From contig CADEFT010000004.1 of NCBI GenBank assembly GCA_902826685.1, positions 33,276 through 97,275 on the forward strand: a stretch of DNA of 64,000 bases. The letters run 5' to 3'. The translations under genes and the position numbers were made by a program. This stretch comes from an uncultured Acidobacteriota bacterium. Lineage in GTDB: Bacteria; Acidobacteriota; Terriglobia; Bryobacterales; Bryobacteraceae. The notes beneath the pieces are model-generated. The model had not been told where the DNA came from. It worked only from the letters and a program-made list of their open reading frames with translations, and did no database searches. Positions 16,125-24,900 of this stretch are shown here, piece after piece; within the stretch, counting starts at the first letter, position 1, and each line of letters begins with the position of its first letter.

Positions 16125-17741
16125 TCACAACCGGGGCGGGATGAACCGAAATTTCCGGATGCTGATCTTCGCGCTGTAGCCGTACCGTGAACTCAAATGA
16201 AAGCGCATGATAGCTTCATCGAACTTCGGAATTGCCGAAGCGGAGGGCACTCTAAAACTCAGGACTTCCGGTACTGGCGGCCTTTGGTCACCACGGTGCC
16301 ACCTGAGTGTAGAGGTCACAGGTTGCATCCCGAGCGTCTGAAGGGGCTGACCCGGCAGCCGCGTGTTCCTCAGGACGAGTTCTATCGCAACGGTGTTGGG
16401 CCTGCGATCGCCGTTTAAAATGTGAATCTCGATGATGCCGCAGCAGGAAACGTCGATCTCCCTACCGAAGTTCTGCCGCGCTTCCATTGTGATGGGTGTA
16501 AGGTCGGTACTTCGGAACTCGGTCGAAGCGGGATCGCCACGAGATTCCAAAGCGTCGGCCGGCAGGGTCTCTTCGACAGTTCGGAAGAACCAGTAGGCAC
16601 CATAAAACGGAACCGACTGCGTATCGGTACGCCGTTCCGCCGGTTTCCCGCCGAGTACTCGGCGCGTCGGTGGTGGAGGAACCAAGATAACGTGTTCCAG
16701 GATCTCCGGCCTCAGGATCATTCCTGGAAACGAGTCACCTGCGACTACAGCGTTTCCGTAGCGTGCGGGTTTGGGCGGCGCCAAGGGCTGATTGCCGAAG
16801 AGAGCTTGAAGAAGTGGGTAAGGCCGGGAGTCTGCCGTGGGTTCTCCGACGCGATCATCACGTCCATGGTCTTCACCGTGGGGACCCGTGGCGGCGTTCC
16901 CAAAGAAAGCGACCCATACTCGCTGTATAACGCTTCGAGGCTCCGACGACCGCGTGACGCCTAGCGGGCTCTTTGCCAAGCTCTTTGCCCCCAGCCTCTC
17001 ATCCGCATCCAATGCCGGTTGCCCTGCGGCGGGTTTCACGATCAGATATGGCGCGAAGCTTACCCAAACGAAGATGGCAGCCAGCCCAACCCCGACACAC
17101 GACCTCCACGCAATGGACCGATTACATAGATATCGAGGCACCTCAGCTCTGCGCCGCGCTACGAAAAGCACAGCAACTGCGGCGAGCACAGAAGTCAATC
17201 GTGGGAAGCCACCCACAGCCGATGCTGCCGCCACATGAAGGAGCAGAGCCGCGGCCACCATCGGGACCTCGGTCCGCAGCGGAGTGCCTTCGCTCGTAGC
17301 ACTGCACTCCGTGCGCAAGGGACTTTCTTCGGCCTCCCCGTGCCAACTGACAATTGCGGCGACGGACTTGGTTGCAAGAATGACTGAAGCCACTACTGCC
17401 CAGAATGACTCCCGAGCGAGGAAACAAGCGACTGGAGCTCCCCAAGCAACGAGGTCACAGAACCGCCCCAGGAAATGGCCCACGCTTCGTGCGCCGACGT
17501 GAAGACCAACAATCCGATTCGCGACCAAGAGCGTTGCCGTGGCGATCACGAGGGTCATCGTCACATACACCAGGGAGACAACGAGAGCCGTGGCGCTCGT
17601 TACTGCTCGAGTTCTGGGCGGCACAGGACAAAGCAGTAATGCCGAGACCACCGCCGAGCACACTCCAAGCGTAACCGGTAGCCATTCTAGGACCTCGGAT
17701 TGAATGGGACGGCCATAATCTGCCAGGGGACAGTCGAGCAA
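16125..17741 (-). CDS. Polytopic membrane protein with C-terminal extracytoplasmic domain, unknown function
   Basis: 538 residues if started at TTG 17741 (GGAG about 11 nt upstream). The same frame extends further upstream, but that part overlaps the M56 gene. About six or seven hydrophobic segments lie in the first 280 residues (e.g. WLPVTLGVCSAVVSALLL, ALVVSLVYVTMTLVIATATLL, VAVLFVARRR, VGLAAIFVWVSFAPYLIV). They are followed by a soluble domain of about 250 residues. This contains FYGAYWFFRT and a C-terminal beta-rich part (EIDVSCCGIIEIHI, ELVLRNTR, EVLSFRVPSA, KFDEAIMRFHL). I have no name for the domain. It is third in the minus-strand operon after the BlaI regulator and M56 peptidase, suggesting it is the regulated output or a target. 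The start is uncertain. Confidence 0.68.
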   Translation of the reverse strand: MLDCPLADYGRPIQSEVLEWLPVTLGVCSAVVSALLLCPVPPRTRAVTSATALVVSLVYVTMTLVIATATLLVANRIVGLHVGARSVGHFLGRFCDLVAWGAPVACFLARESFWAVVASVILATKSVAAIVSWHGEAEESPLRTECSATSEGTPLRTEVPMVAAALLLHVAAASAVGGFPRLTSVLAAVAVLFVARRRAEVPRYLCNRSIAWRSCVGVGLAAIFVWVSFAPYLIVKPAAGQPALDADERLGAKSLAKSPLGVTRSSEPRSVIQRVWVAFFGNAATGPHGEDHGRDDRVGEPTADSRPYPLLQALFGNQPLAPPKPARYGNAVVAGDSFPGMILRPEILEHVILVPPPPTRRVLGGKPAERRTDTQSVPFYGAYWFFRTVEETLPADALESRGDPASTEFRSTDLTPITMEARQNFGREIDVSCCGIIEIHILNGDRRPNTVAIELVLRNTRLPGQPLQTLGMQPVTSTLRWHRGDQRPPVPEVLSFRVPSASAIPKFDEAIMRFHLSSRYGYSAKISIRKFRFIPPRL

Positions 17742-17794
17742 CTCGTCCGTCTCCGCAGAGTCAGGCGCGGTGCGTGGCACTGGCTGGCACCGGC

Positions 17795-19603
17795 TCAGGC
17801 GCCCTTCGGTGGAAGCGGCGGTGGCGGCGGCTGCGGAGGAGGCGTGGGAGGACCGGGAGCCGGGCCGTTGATGTCCAATTGAGCGGGATTCGTTGGCTGT
17901 TCTCTCAGGCGCTCCTTCTTCGCCGCTAGCGCCTTCCCGACCCATGCGTCCGCGCTTGCGATGAGCGAAGTCGCTTCTGCGGGATGGTCCACAAGCCCCG
18001 CCTTCAGGCGCAACAGGAGATTCAGGTACGCCATTGCATCGGCATAATTCGGGTCAAGCGCGACCGCCGCCATCTCCATGTTGATCCCCCGTTCAACAGT
18101 CTTGAAATGGCGGTCCCGCATTTGCTGACGGACGATCGGATTGGCGATAGCGTAGTCCTCCACCCGTCCTCCCGCCGCCAGCTTGGCCTGTTGGAAGTCA
18201 GGAAAGACAATCGCCCAGTCGAGTACGCCAGCTGAGTAATAAGCCGTCTTGTCATTAGAATCCGACTGGATCAACTTTTCGGCCCATTCACGCGCCTCGC
18301 GCAGTTGTTTGGTTTCCATGCCAATCGCGATCATGCCTTGCATGGCTGGTTTGCTTCGCGGATCATGCGCTAGGGCGTCAAGGTACTGCTGCCGGGCGGA
18401 TTCGAGCGCCGCAGTGTCACGACGCTGTCCTTGGTAGTAATCGTTCAGCAATGCATGCGCCAGGTACAACTTGGGAGTCGCGACAGCCGGCTCCAGCCGC
18501 ACGGCCGCTTCGAAGTGCGTAATCGCCTTCTTGAAGTCGAACTGATTGGACGCGGCGATGCCAAGCTTCAACTCCGCCTGTGCCCCGCTTTGCGCACGCG
18601 CCGAAACCGCAAGACCTGACGCGATCAGGACGCAAATCGCCAGCGTCGAGAGGCCGGCGGCAAACAGTAGACGCGCACGTTTTGCGTTTGATTCGACTCG
18701 CGACGTCAGGCGATGGATCCGCTCTTCCAGAATGTCTCCGTCAAAGACCCCGAGCGAGTACCCAGGCTCGCGGAGCCCACTCATCTTCTGCGCAATCTTT
18801 ACGATTGACCGTGCGTACACTTGGGGTTCGATCAGCTTCCCCGTCACCAGTTCGTCGCACGCGATCTCCCGGCTGCGATTGATGCCTTTGCGGATCAGCC
18901 ATGCGGCCGGATGAAATGAGACGGGCACATGGAGCAGTTCACTGAGCAGACTGAGCGTGAAATCCCTGCGCGCAACATGCGCCAACTCATGCCCGATTGC
19001 CGTCGTCAAGACATCTTCTGAAGTCGAGTCGCGTAATACCTCGGGCAGAATCACCGCAGGCCTCCGCATTCCGACTGTGACAGGGCTGGAAACGTCAGAG
19101 GACCAAAGCAGGTCCACATCTTGCAGCGCGAACGCATCGAGGCATCGTCGCCACACGTTCTCAACGATGCGCGGCGCTTCGGCACTGTTCGCCGATCGCC
19201 TAATAGCGATGGTATGGCGCCAAGCGCGGCCGACGCCGAACAAGCGGACAATCAAGAACAACATGTACGCGACCCAGCAGATGCGTGCCACGTTGAGCGA
19301 GAACGGAACGACCCGCTGCTGAGCACCGCTAACCGGCTCGATGGGGGGACTTAGAACCTGCGCGGTTGACGCATCTGCCGCAGGAACAGAAACGGTCCAC
19401 TCGACTGTACCGATTTGAGAACGATGCGGCACGCTGGCCAGCGGCAGCAATACCGACGCTGCCAGTGCCGTGACCCACACAACATGCGCGAGCGCCGCCG
19501 GGCCCTTCCGCAACATGCGGCTCGCGATCCAGGCTGCGGATGCAATGGTTGGGACCTGCCATAGAGCGTTAAGCAAGAATGTGAGTAGTTGGTTGTCAGT
19601 CAT
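17795..19603 (-). CDS. BlaR1/MecR1-type M56 membrane metallopeptidase with C-terminal TPR domain
   Basis: 602 residues. N-terminal membrane helices (about 5-30, 37-55, 103-122) flank a cytosolic peptidase domain with the zinc motif HELAH at 205-209 and a downstream REIACDE (about 245-251) supplying the third ligand. Another helix lies at about 310-332. In BlaR1 the region after this helix is an extracellular penicillin-binding sensor. Here it is instead TPR-like (about 340-540: AASNQFDFKKAITHFEAAVRLEP, LYLAHALLN), ending in a Pro/Gly tail. M56 proteases of this type inactivate the partner BlaI-family repressor. The start overlaps the end of that repressor gene by 8 nt. The signal sensed is unknown; beta-lactams are not implied. 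Confidence 0.9.
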   Translation of the reverse strand: MTDNQLLTFLLNALWQVPTIASAAWIASRMLRKGPAALAHVVWVTALAASVLLPLASVPHRSQIGTVEWTVSVPAADASTAQVLSPPIEPVSGAQQRVVPFSLNVARICWVAYMLFLIVRLFGVGRAWRHTIAIRRSANSAEAPRIVENVWRRCLDAFALQDVDLLWSSDVSSPVTVGMRRPAVILPEVLRDSTSEDVLTTAIGHELAHVARRDFTLSLLSELLHVPVSFHPAAWLIRKGINRSREIACDELVTGKLIEPQVYARSIVKIAQKMSGLREPGYSLGVFDGDILEERIHRLTSRVESNAKRARLLFAAGLSTLAICVLIASGLAVSARAQSGAQAELKLGIAASNQFDFKKAITHFEAAVRLEPAVATPKLYLAHALLNDYYQGQRRDTAALESARQQYLDALAHDPRSKPAMQGMIAIGMETKQLREAREWAEKLIQSDSNDKTAYYSAGVLDWAIVFPDFQQAKLAAGGRVEDYAIANPIVRQQMRDRHFKTVERGINMEMAAVALDPNYADAMAYLNLLLRLKAGLVDHPAEATSLIASADAWVGKALAAKKERLREQPTNPAQLDINGPAPGPPTPPPQPPPPPLPPKGA

Positions 19604-20003
19604 GCCCGACTCCTTTCGTCTTCGGTTCCGATTTCGATGCCAGTTCTTGAATGTGCTGAAGTTTTTCTTTTGTCAGATGGCGCGTCTCCAGCAGGCTCAA
19701 AACGAGCCGGTCTGCCGATCCATCGAAAAACCTGTCCAGCATGTCGCTGATTGCTTGGCCAATCGCGTGTTTGCGGCTCAGCACGGGCTGATAGTAGTAG
19801 GCTCGATCCTTCAGGCGCCGGCTCACTTTGCCTTTCCGGTGCAGAATGTTGAGCATCGTCTGCACCGTGGTGTAGGCAAGCTCGCGACCGTCCATTCCGG
19901 AAAGTACCGTCTGCACGTTCGCGGGTCCCGTCCGCCACAGGACGGTCATGATCTCCAATTCGAGCGGCGTGAGCCCCGCCTCGGGATCTTTTCGCTTTCG
20001 CAC
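19596..20003 (-). CDS. BlaI/MecI-family transcriptional repressor
   Basis: 135 residues starting at GTG 20003, with AGGAGG 5 nt upstream. The N-terminal winged helix (LTPLELEIMTVLWRTGPANV, ELAYTTVQTMLNILHRKGKV) and C-terminal dimerisation helices (FFDGSADRLVLSLLE, LTKEKLQHIQELAS) match the family at usual length. Members bind TA-rich palindromes as dimers and are cleaved or released through the coupled M56 protease. The operon promoter just upstream carries two matching half-site arrangements (20010-20027 and 20054-20070), so autoregulation is likely. It overlaps the M56 peptidase gene by 8 nt. Confidence 0.93.
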   Translation of the reverse strand: MRKRKDPEAGLTPLELEIMTVLWRTGPANVQTVLSGMDGRELAYTTVQTMLNILHRKGKVSRRLKDRAYYYQPVLSRKHAIGQAISDMLDRFFDGSADRLVLSLLETRHLTKEKLQHIQELASKSEPKTKGVGHD

Positions 20004-20009
20004 TCGGAC

Positions 20010-20027
20010 CTCCTAACTATTTAGGAG
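20010..20027. promoter_or_regulatory. Operator palindrome 1 for the BlaI-family repressor
   Basis: CTCCTAA-CTAT-TTAGGAG is a perfect 7-4-7 inverted repeat overlapping the -10 element and the Shine-Dalgarno of the repressor gene. Position and size suit a BlaI-family dimer site. Confidence 0.7.
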
Positions 20028-20054
20028 TATGCGCCTCTCTGAAGCGCCTGTCAA
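20026..20054 (-). promoter_or_regulatory. Sigma-70-type promoter of the blaI-like operon
   Basis: On the minus strand a perfect -35 TTGACA (20054-20049) is separated by 17 nt from CATACT (20031-20026), a 4/6 match to the -10. Transcription would begin close to the GTG start at 20003 and read the repressor, the M56 peptidase and the membrane protein. Confidence 0.7.
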
Positions 20055-20070
20055 CTAAAACTTTAGGAGT
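20054..20070. promoter_or_regulatory. Operator-like half palindrome 2
   Basis: ACTAAAACTTTAGGAGT repeats the TTAGGAG half-site of operator 1 with a degenerate opposite half. It abuts the -35 box, centred about 43 bp from operator 1, so two repressor dimers could bracket the promoter. Confidence 0.55.
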
Positions 20071-20311
20071 CCTCGGACGAAATGCTACTTCGCGCTCCGA
20101 GCGTATCCCAGTGGGCGCTGCCGGGCAATACCTGGCTGTGGACGGGCTGGTTGCCGGATGCGCCATGAACGTGAGCCCTGCCGTCGCGTTTCCCACGACC
20201 GACGGACCAAGGTAGCGGAGGCGTCGTCGGTCGCGCCGAGCGGCTGAAACGGCGTAGCGGAGCAAAAGAACGAAAAGTCGCGATCTCGCCCTTGAACTGG
20301 GACCCTGCCGG
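20071..20311. other. Intergenic region, no gene recognised
   Basis: About 240 nt between the operator region and the end of the coiled-coil membrane protein gene. No credible coding frame. The right copy of the 30-bp direct repeat lies at 20275-20304. Confidence 0.45.
20275..20304 (+). repeat. 30-bp direct repeat, right copy
   Basis: Identical in sequence and orientation to 15854-15883. It ends 7 nt before the stop codon of the gene at 20312-20758. The pair encloses 4.4 kb carrying the BlaI/M56 operon and could mark a past insertion or a duplicated element end. Confidence 0.75.
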
Positions 20312-20758
20312 TTAGCGTCCTGGCGGCGACGGGTCGGGGGGCCTGCGGCCCACCAAGTGAAACTGGAACGTCGCTGGTTCGTCTGGGAAAGGCAACTCCA
20401 AGCTTTCACGCAGCGCCAAGACCAGCGCCTTAAGCTGCTTGTCGTGGCCGTCCTGTGACCGGGCCGTATTTGAGACCTTGATTTCGTCGTGGAACTCCAT
20501 CAAGGCTTGAACTACTCGCTGAGGTGCAACGAGCACGATAGTGTTTACCGCTCGATTGAAGCGCTCGTTGGCATCAGTTTGGTCCACGCCATCGGAAGCG
20601 AGGTCCGAAATCGCGCCCATCAGTAGCCCGTAGTGTTCCAGCTTTCGTTGTTGGAGCTTGTCCCGCCGCTCAGCCCTCTTCGTTAGAAAGAACGTCAACG
20701 ACGCGCCCAGAACGCTGAGGCATGCGGTGGCAATCGCAACTTCAAGGGCTGGATTCAT
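20312..20758 (-). CDS. Small membrane-anchored helical protein, unknown function
   Basis: 148 residues. One N-terminal transmembrane helix (about 6-26, VAIATACLSVLGASLTFFLT) is followed by a basic coiled-coil-like stretch (KRAERRDKLQQRKLEHY) and a helical domain with the pattern GLLMGAISDLASDG, NERFNRAVNTIVLVAP and ALMEFHDEIKVSN. I recall this pattern from small hypothetical proteins in diverse bacteria, often next to mobile DNA, without an assigned function. GAGG sits just before ATG 20758. A weak -24/-12-like sequence upstream was not accepted as a promoter. Confidence 0.7.
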   Translation of the reverse strand: MNPALEVAIATACLSVLGASLTFFLTKRAERRDKLQQRKLEHYGLLMGAISDLASDGVDQTDANERFNRAVNTIVLVAPQRVVQALMEFHDEIKVSNTARSQDGHDKQLKALVLALRESLELPFPDEPATFQFHLVGRRPPDPSPPGR

Positions 20759-21098
20759 ACCTCAAAGGTAAGCTGGACACTCCATCCGCGCAATATCATC
20801 GCCAGGCCGTGCGGCGGCGCCCAGCCTGGAGCGCTCTGGACAACTCGCGTGTAGTCGCGCAGCGTTTACCAATCGTCTTGCGTTGGACAGCCTGTCACCT
20901 GCCCGGAAAAAGTCCACTGCTGAGACTTGCCGGCGATCGCGCGGAAGTGCCCGGCGCTCAAAGACTGAGGAATGGTGCAGGCGTGCGTGCCGCACTGGCT
21001 CCGCTCGGACTCTCTACTGGTGCGGAAGAAGCAGGCTAAACGGAGACACCAATTCGGACCTTGCGCGGCCTCAATTCCTTCAGTGAAGAGCATCGGCC
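20759..21098. other. Intergenic region, no gene recognised
   Basis: About 340 nt between two minus-strand genes. Frames of up to about 105 codons exist on both strands, but they show no recognisable motif, ribosome site or expected codon pattern, and I treat them as non-coding. This closes the accessory region on the right. Confidence 0.45.
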
Positions 21099-21800
21099 CT
21101 AAGCCTTCGCGGGGACCCGGCGTCCAAACACGATGGGCCGTTCGGCGCGCATGGCGAGATCGAGCACGGGCCGCAGACAGCAATGGGCATCCTCATCCGA
21201 CTTGCCGAGTACGTAGTCGACAATGCCGCGATGGGCGCGCGCGTCGCCCGCCATGTCGTAGGCCGCTTTGCGATAGCGGTCCGCCACCAGCGCTTCAAAG
21301 ACGAACACCGGCGCCGAGATCTGCATCAACAGTTCCTTGAGCAGCGGCTGCCCGCAGATTTCCCAGATGGCGGCGTGGAATTCGTAGTCGCGGGCGACAT
21401 AGGCGCCCTGATCGCCGCGGGCGGCCGTCGCTTCGAGCTCGCGCAGTTGTTTGCGTATCGAGGCCCGTTCGGCGGGCGTGGCCCGTTCCCGCGCGCCCTG
21501 CAGCGCCAGCGGTTCAAGCAGCGAGCGCAGTTGGATCCGCTCGTCGAATTCGCGCTCCGACAGCGTGGTGACGAAGAAGCCGCGATTGGGATAGCTGCGC
21601 ACCAGGTATTCGCGCTCCAGTTGCACCAGAGCCTCGCGCACCGGGCCGCGGCTGACGCCGAAGCGGGTGGCCAGTTCGATCTCGCCCAGCGGCGAGCCCG
21701 GGCTGTATTCGCCCGCCATGATGGCCTCACGGATGCCCTTGGCGACGACTCCCCGCAGGTTGCGCGCGCGGCGCGGCACGGCGTTCGGCGTTTTCCCCAC
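21099..21800 (-). CDS. GntR-family regulator, FadR/FCD subfamily
   Basis: 233 residues from GTG 21800. An N-terminal winged helix-turn-helix (IREAIMAGEYSPGSPLGEIELATRFGVSRGPVREALVQLEREYLV, given here only to locate it at about 20-65) is followed by an FCD all-helical effector domain (about 85-215). This carries metal-ligand candidates in RDYEFHAAIWEICG and the final helix ARAHRGIVDYVLG. FCD regulators bind small acids or sugars and usually repress adjacent catabolic genes. In-frame starts at 21848 and 21860 exist, but they would put the operator and the divergent promoter inside the gene, so 21800 is preferred. It is divergent from the TonB receptor/esterase pair it probably controls. Confidence 0.85.
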   Translation of the reverse strand: MGKTPNAVPRRARNLRGVVAKGIREAIMAGEYSPGSPLGEIELATRFGVSRGPVREALVQLEREYLVRSYPNRGFFVTTLSEREFDERIQLRSLLEPLALQGARERATPAERASIRKQLRELEATAARGDQGAYVARDYEFHAAIWEICGQPLLKELLMQISAPVFVFEALVADRYRKAAYDMAGDARAHRGIVDYVLGKSDEDAHCCLRPVLDLAMRAERPIVFGRRVPAKA

Positions 21801-21822
21801 TACCTTGCATGATCGGTTGATC

Positions 21823-21842
21823 GTTGACACATTGTCAACAAT
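21823..21842. promoter_or_regulatory. GntR (FCD) operator palindrome
   Basis: GTTGACA-CAT-TGTCAAC (21823-21839) is a perfect 7-3-7 inverted repeat, and ATTGTCAACAAT (21831-21842) overlaps it. The latter fits the FadR-subfamily operator pattern TNGT-N2-ACNA. It lies between the -35 and -10 of the plus-strand promoter, so binding should block transcription of the receptor gene. Confidence 0.65.
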
Positions 21843-21853
21843 CCTCATATACT
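21824..21853 (+). promoter_or_regulatory. Sigma-70-type promoter of the TonB receptor/esterase operon
   Basis: TTGACA at 21824-21829, an 18-nt spacer, and TATACT at 21848-21853. The receptor start codon at 21912 has AAAGGAGG about 5 nt upstream. The operator at 21823-21842 occupies the -35 and spacer. Confidence 0.65.
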
Positions 21854-21911
21854 GTCCCAAGCCGCCCCTGTCGCCGCTCTCCGTCCGAAGCTTTACTCAA
21901 AGGAGGCTTTC

Positions 21912-24900
21912 ATGCGCCGGCTCTTCCGATACGCTTTGCTGGTTTTCGTTCCTTCTCTTGCCTTTGCGCAGGGAAATACCGCCCAATTAACCGGTGCCGT
22001 CACCGACGCCACCGGCGCCAGCGTACCGGGCGCCAAGGTGGAAGTGGAACAGGAAGGCACGGGCGCGCGGCGCGCGGGCCTGACCAATAGCCTCGGCTTC
22101 TATGCCATCCCGCAGCTTCCTCCGGCCGCATACCGCGTGGTGGTGCGGCAGCAGGGATTCCGTTCCGTCACGCGTACCGGCATCAGGCTGGCCGTGGGCG
22201 AAGTAGCGCGTGTGGATATCGTGCTCGAGGTGGGGCAGGTGAGCGAATCGGTGGAGGTGAGCGCCGACGCGACGCACGTCGATACGCAGACGTCGGCGCT
22301 GGGCGCGGTGGTGGATGAGCGGCGCATCCGCGAACTGCCGCTCAACGGCCGCGATGCGACGCAGTTGATCGGACTGCTGCCGGGTATTGTCGGCACCACG
22401 GATACGTCGGGGCTGCGGCAGGGCGGCTCCGGACGCGGCATCGTGCAGCCGGGTTATGCCTCCAATGGCGCGCGCTCCAACATGATCAGCTATAACCTCG
22501 ACGGGGCGGGCCACAACGATACGTACACCAACGTGAGCCTGGCCATGCCCAATCCGGACGCGCTGCAGGAATTCAGCGTGCAAACCAACAACTTCAGCGC
22601 GGAGTTCGGCCGCAGCGCGGGCGCGGTGGTGAACGCGGTAACCAAATCCGGCACCAACGCCCTGCACGGCAGCTTGTTCCAATTTCTGCGCAACAATGCC
22701 GTGAACGCGCGCAACTTCTTCGCTTCGACCGACGATGGCCTGAAGCGCAATCAGTTCGGCGGAGCGCTGGGCGGTCCGGTATACCTGCCGAAGATCTACA
22801 ACGGCCGCAACCGGACGTTCTTCTTCGCCTCCCATCAGGAGACGCGCCAGCGCCAGCGCCCGGCGGGGTTGAGCACCGTGGTGCCGACCATGGCTCAGCG
22901 CAATGGCGACTTTTCGGCCCGCGCGGCGGCGGTTCTCGATCCCGAAACAAGGCAGCCCTTCGCCGGCAATCGGATTCCCGTCTCGCGGCTGAATCCGGTG
23001 ACGCGCAACATGTTCGAGCGCATTCTGCCGCTGCCCACCGAAGCCGCGACGGGCTTGTTGTGGTACTCGGTGCCCACCAATACCGACGAGCGTCAGACCG
23101 TGGTCAAGGTGGATCATCAGTTGTCCAGCAGCGACACGCTCACGGTGCGTTACTTCTACAATTATTTCCGCAGCCTGCCGGTGGATACGCCGCTGGTCTT
23201 CGCCACCCGCCCCGACCGTTATACGCCGAGCCACAATTTCTCGGTTGGGCATACGCATCTGTTCGGCCCCGCGCTGCTGAATCAACTGCAGTTTTCGATG
23301 AACCGCCGCGAGGACATCGGCACTCCGGTGTGGAAGACGAGCATGGCCGACATGGGCATGCGCAACGTGTACACGCTGCCCGACTTTCCCACCTTTGTGT
23401 TGAATGTGGCCGGAGCGTTCTCCGTCGAGACCACGGAGAATATCGTCACGGCGCCGAAGAACTACGCCATCTCCGACGTTCTGCGCTGGACGCGCGGCCG
23501 TCATCAGATAAGCCTCGGCTTCGAGTACCGCTACCAGCAGTTGTTCAAGAGTTATCGCTGGCTGCTCGATCCGACGTTCCGGTTCGATGGCGATTTCAGC
23601 GGCTACGGCGTGGCCGATTTTTTCCTGGGCAAGCCTTCCCGGCTCACGCAGAACGCCTTTGCGCAGACCGGTGAGATGCGCATGCCCTCCTACGGCGCGT
23701 TCTTCAACGATTCCATTCGCCTGACGCCGCGCCTGACGTTGAACGCGGGCATCCGCTTTGAGCCGTACGTTCCGTATGTGGACGATGGCGACCGGGTCAG
23801 CGTGTTCCGCGCGGGAGCCCGCAGCAGCGTATACACCAACGCGCCCACGGGCCTGTTGTTTGTCGGCGATCCGAACGTGACGCGCGCGGGCACGCAGTCC
23901 GATCTCAACAACCTGGCGCCCCGTTTCGGCTTCGCCTGGACTCCGTTCGGCGGCACGCGCACGAGCGTCCGCGGCGGGTATGGATTGTTCTACGACGCCT
24001 CGCCGATGTCCGCCATCGCCAACGTATTTCAAACCGTGGCGCCGTTTGGAACCAGCATCGTCCTGCAGCCGCCGCCGGGCACTTTCGACGATCCCTATCA
24101 GGGCGCCAATCCGTTTCCCATGCCGTTCCCGCCCGCCAAGGACGTGGTGTTCCCGGCCTCTATCACCGCGGCCACATATCCGGACAAGTTCCGCACCGCC
24201 TACATGCAGGATTGGCACCTGACCGTGGAGCACGAACTGGTGCGCAACTGGACGGTGCGCGCGGCCTATGCCGGGTCGAAGGGAACGGCTCTGCTACAGG
24301 GGTACGACATGAATCCGGCCACGTTCATTCCCGGACAGTCGACGCGCACCAACGTCGGCAGCCGGCGTCCCTACGCGCCCGCCTTCCAGCGCATCACGAT
24401 GGTGGGCAGCGGATCGAACTCCAGCTTCAACTCGCTGCAACTGACAGCCGACAAGCGCTTCTCGCGCGGCTTCACGCTGCTGGCGAACTATACCTTCGGC
24501 AAGTCGATCGACTATGGTTCGGGCGCCGGAACGCTGTGGCCCAACTACACCAACCCTTACAACTTCGCCATGGATCGCGGTCTCTCCGATTTCCACCGCC
24601 GCCATCGCTTCGTCGTGTCGGGCCTGTGGCAGTTGCCGCGCGTTTCGGGCGCGGCGGCGCTGAAGGCGGTCGCCGATGGGTGGAATATCAGCGGCGTGCT
24701 GAGCGCGCAAACCGGGCAGCCTTTCTCGGTGAACGCAGGGCAGGACAACTCACTCACCGGAGTGGGAGCGGACCGGGCGGACCTGGTGGGCGACCCCGGC
24801 CGCGCCGCGCGCCAGACTCCCGATCGCGATCCCGTGCTTGAATGGTTCAACACCCGCGCCTTCGCCCATTCGGCGCCCGGTCTGTTCGGCAGCGGCGGAC

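Noticed and set aside
16422..17299. Plus-strand frames opposite the membrane-protein gene
   Set aside because: They show no motif, while the minus-strand frame has several clear hydrophobic helices and operon placement.
17795..20003. Calling the BlaI/M56 operon a beta-lactam resistance locus
   Set aside because: The penicillin-sensing domain is replaced by TPR-like repeats and no beta-lactamase gene is in the operon; the class C-type hydrolase at 48565 is remote and not diagnostic.
20789..20804. TGGCGATGATATTGCG on the minus strand as a sigma-54 promoter for the gene at 20312-20758
   Set aside because: Only the eight core positions match; such matches are expected by chance about once or twice in 64 kb on two strands, and no second copy or homologous site supports it.
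20866..21183. Minus-strand frame of about 105 codons upstream of the small membrane protein
   Set aside because: No domain, no ribosome site, atypical composition, and overlap with the GntR gene end; treated as non-coding.
21987..24233. 748-codon minus-strand frame inside the TonB receptor gene
   Set aside because: Composition (Arg/His/Gly/Ala-rich, no folds) is that of an antisense shadow in GC-rich DNA; the plus-strand receptor is unambiguous.
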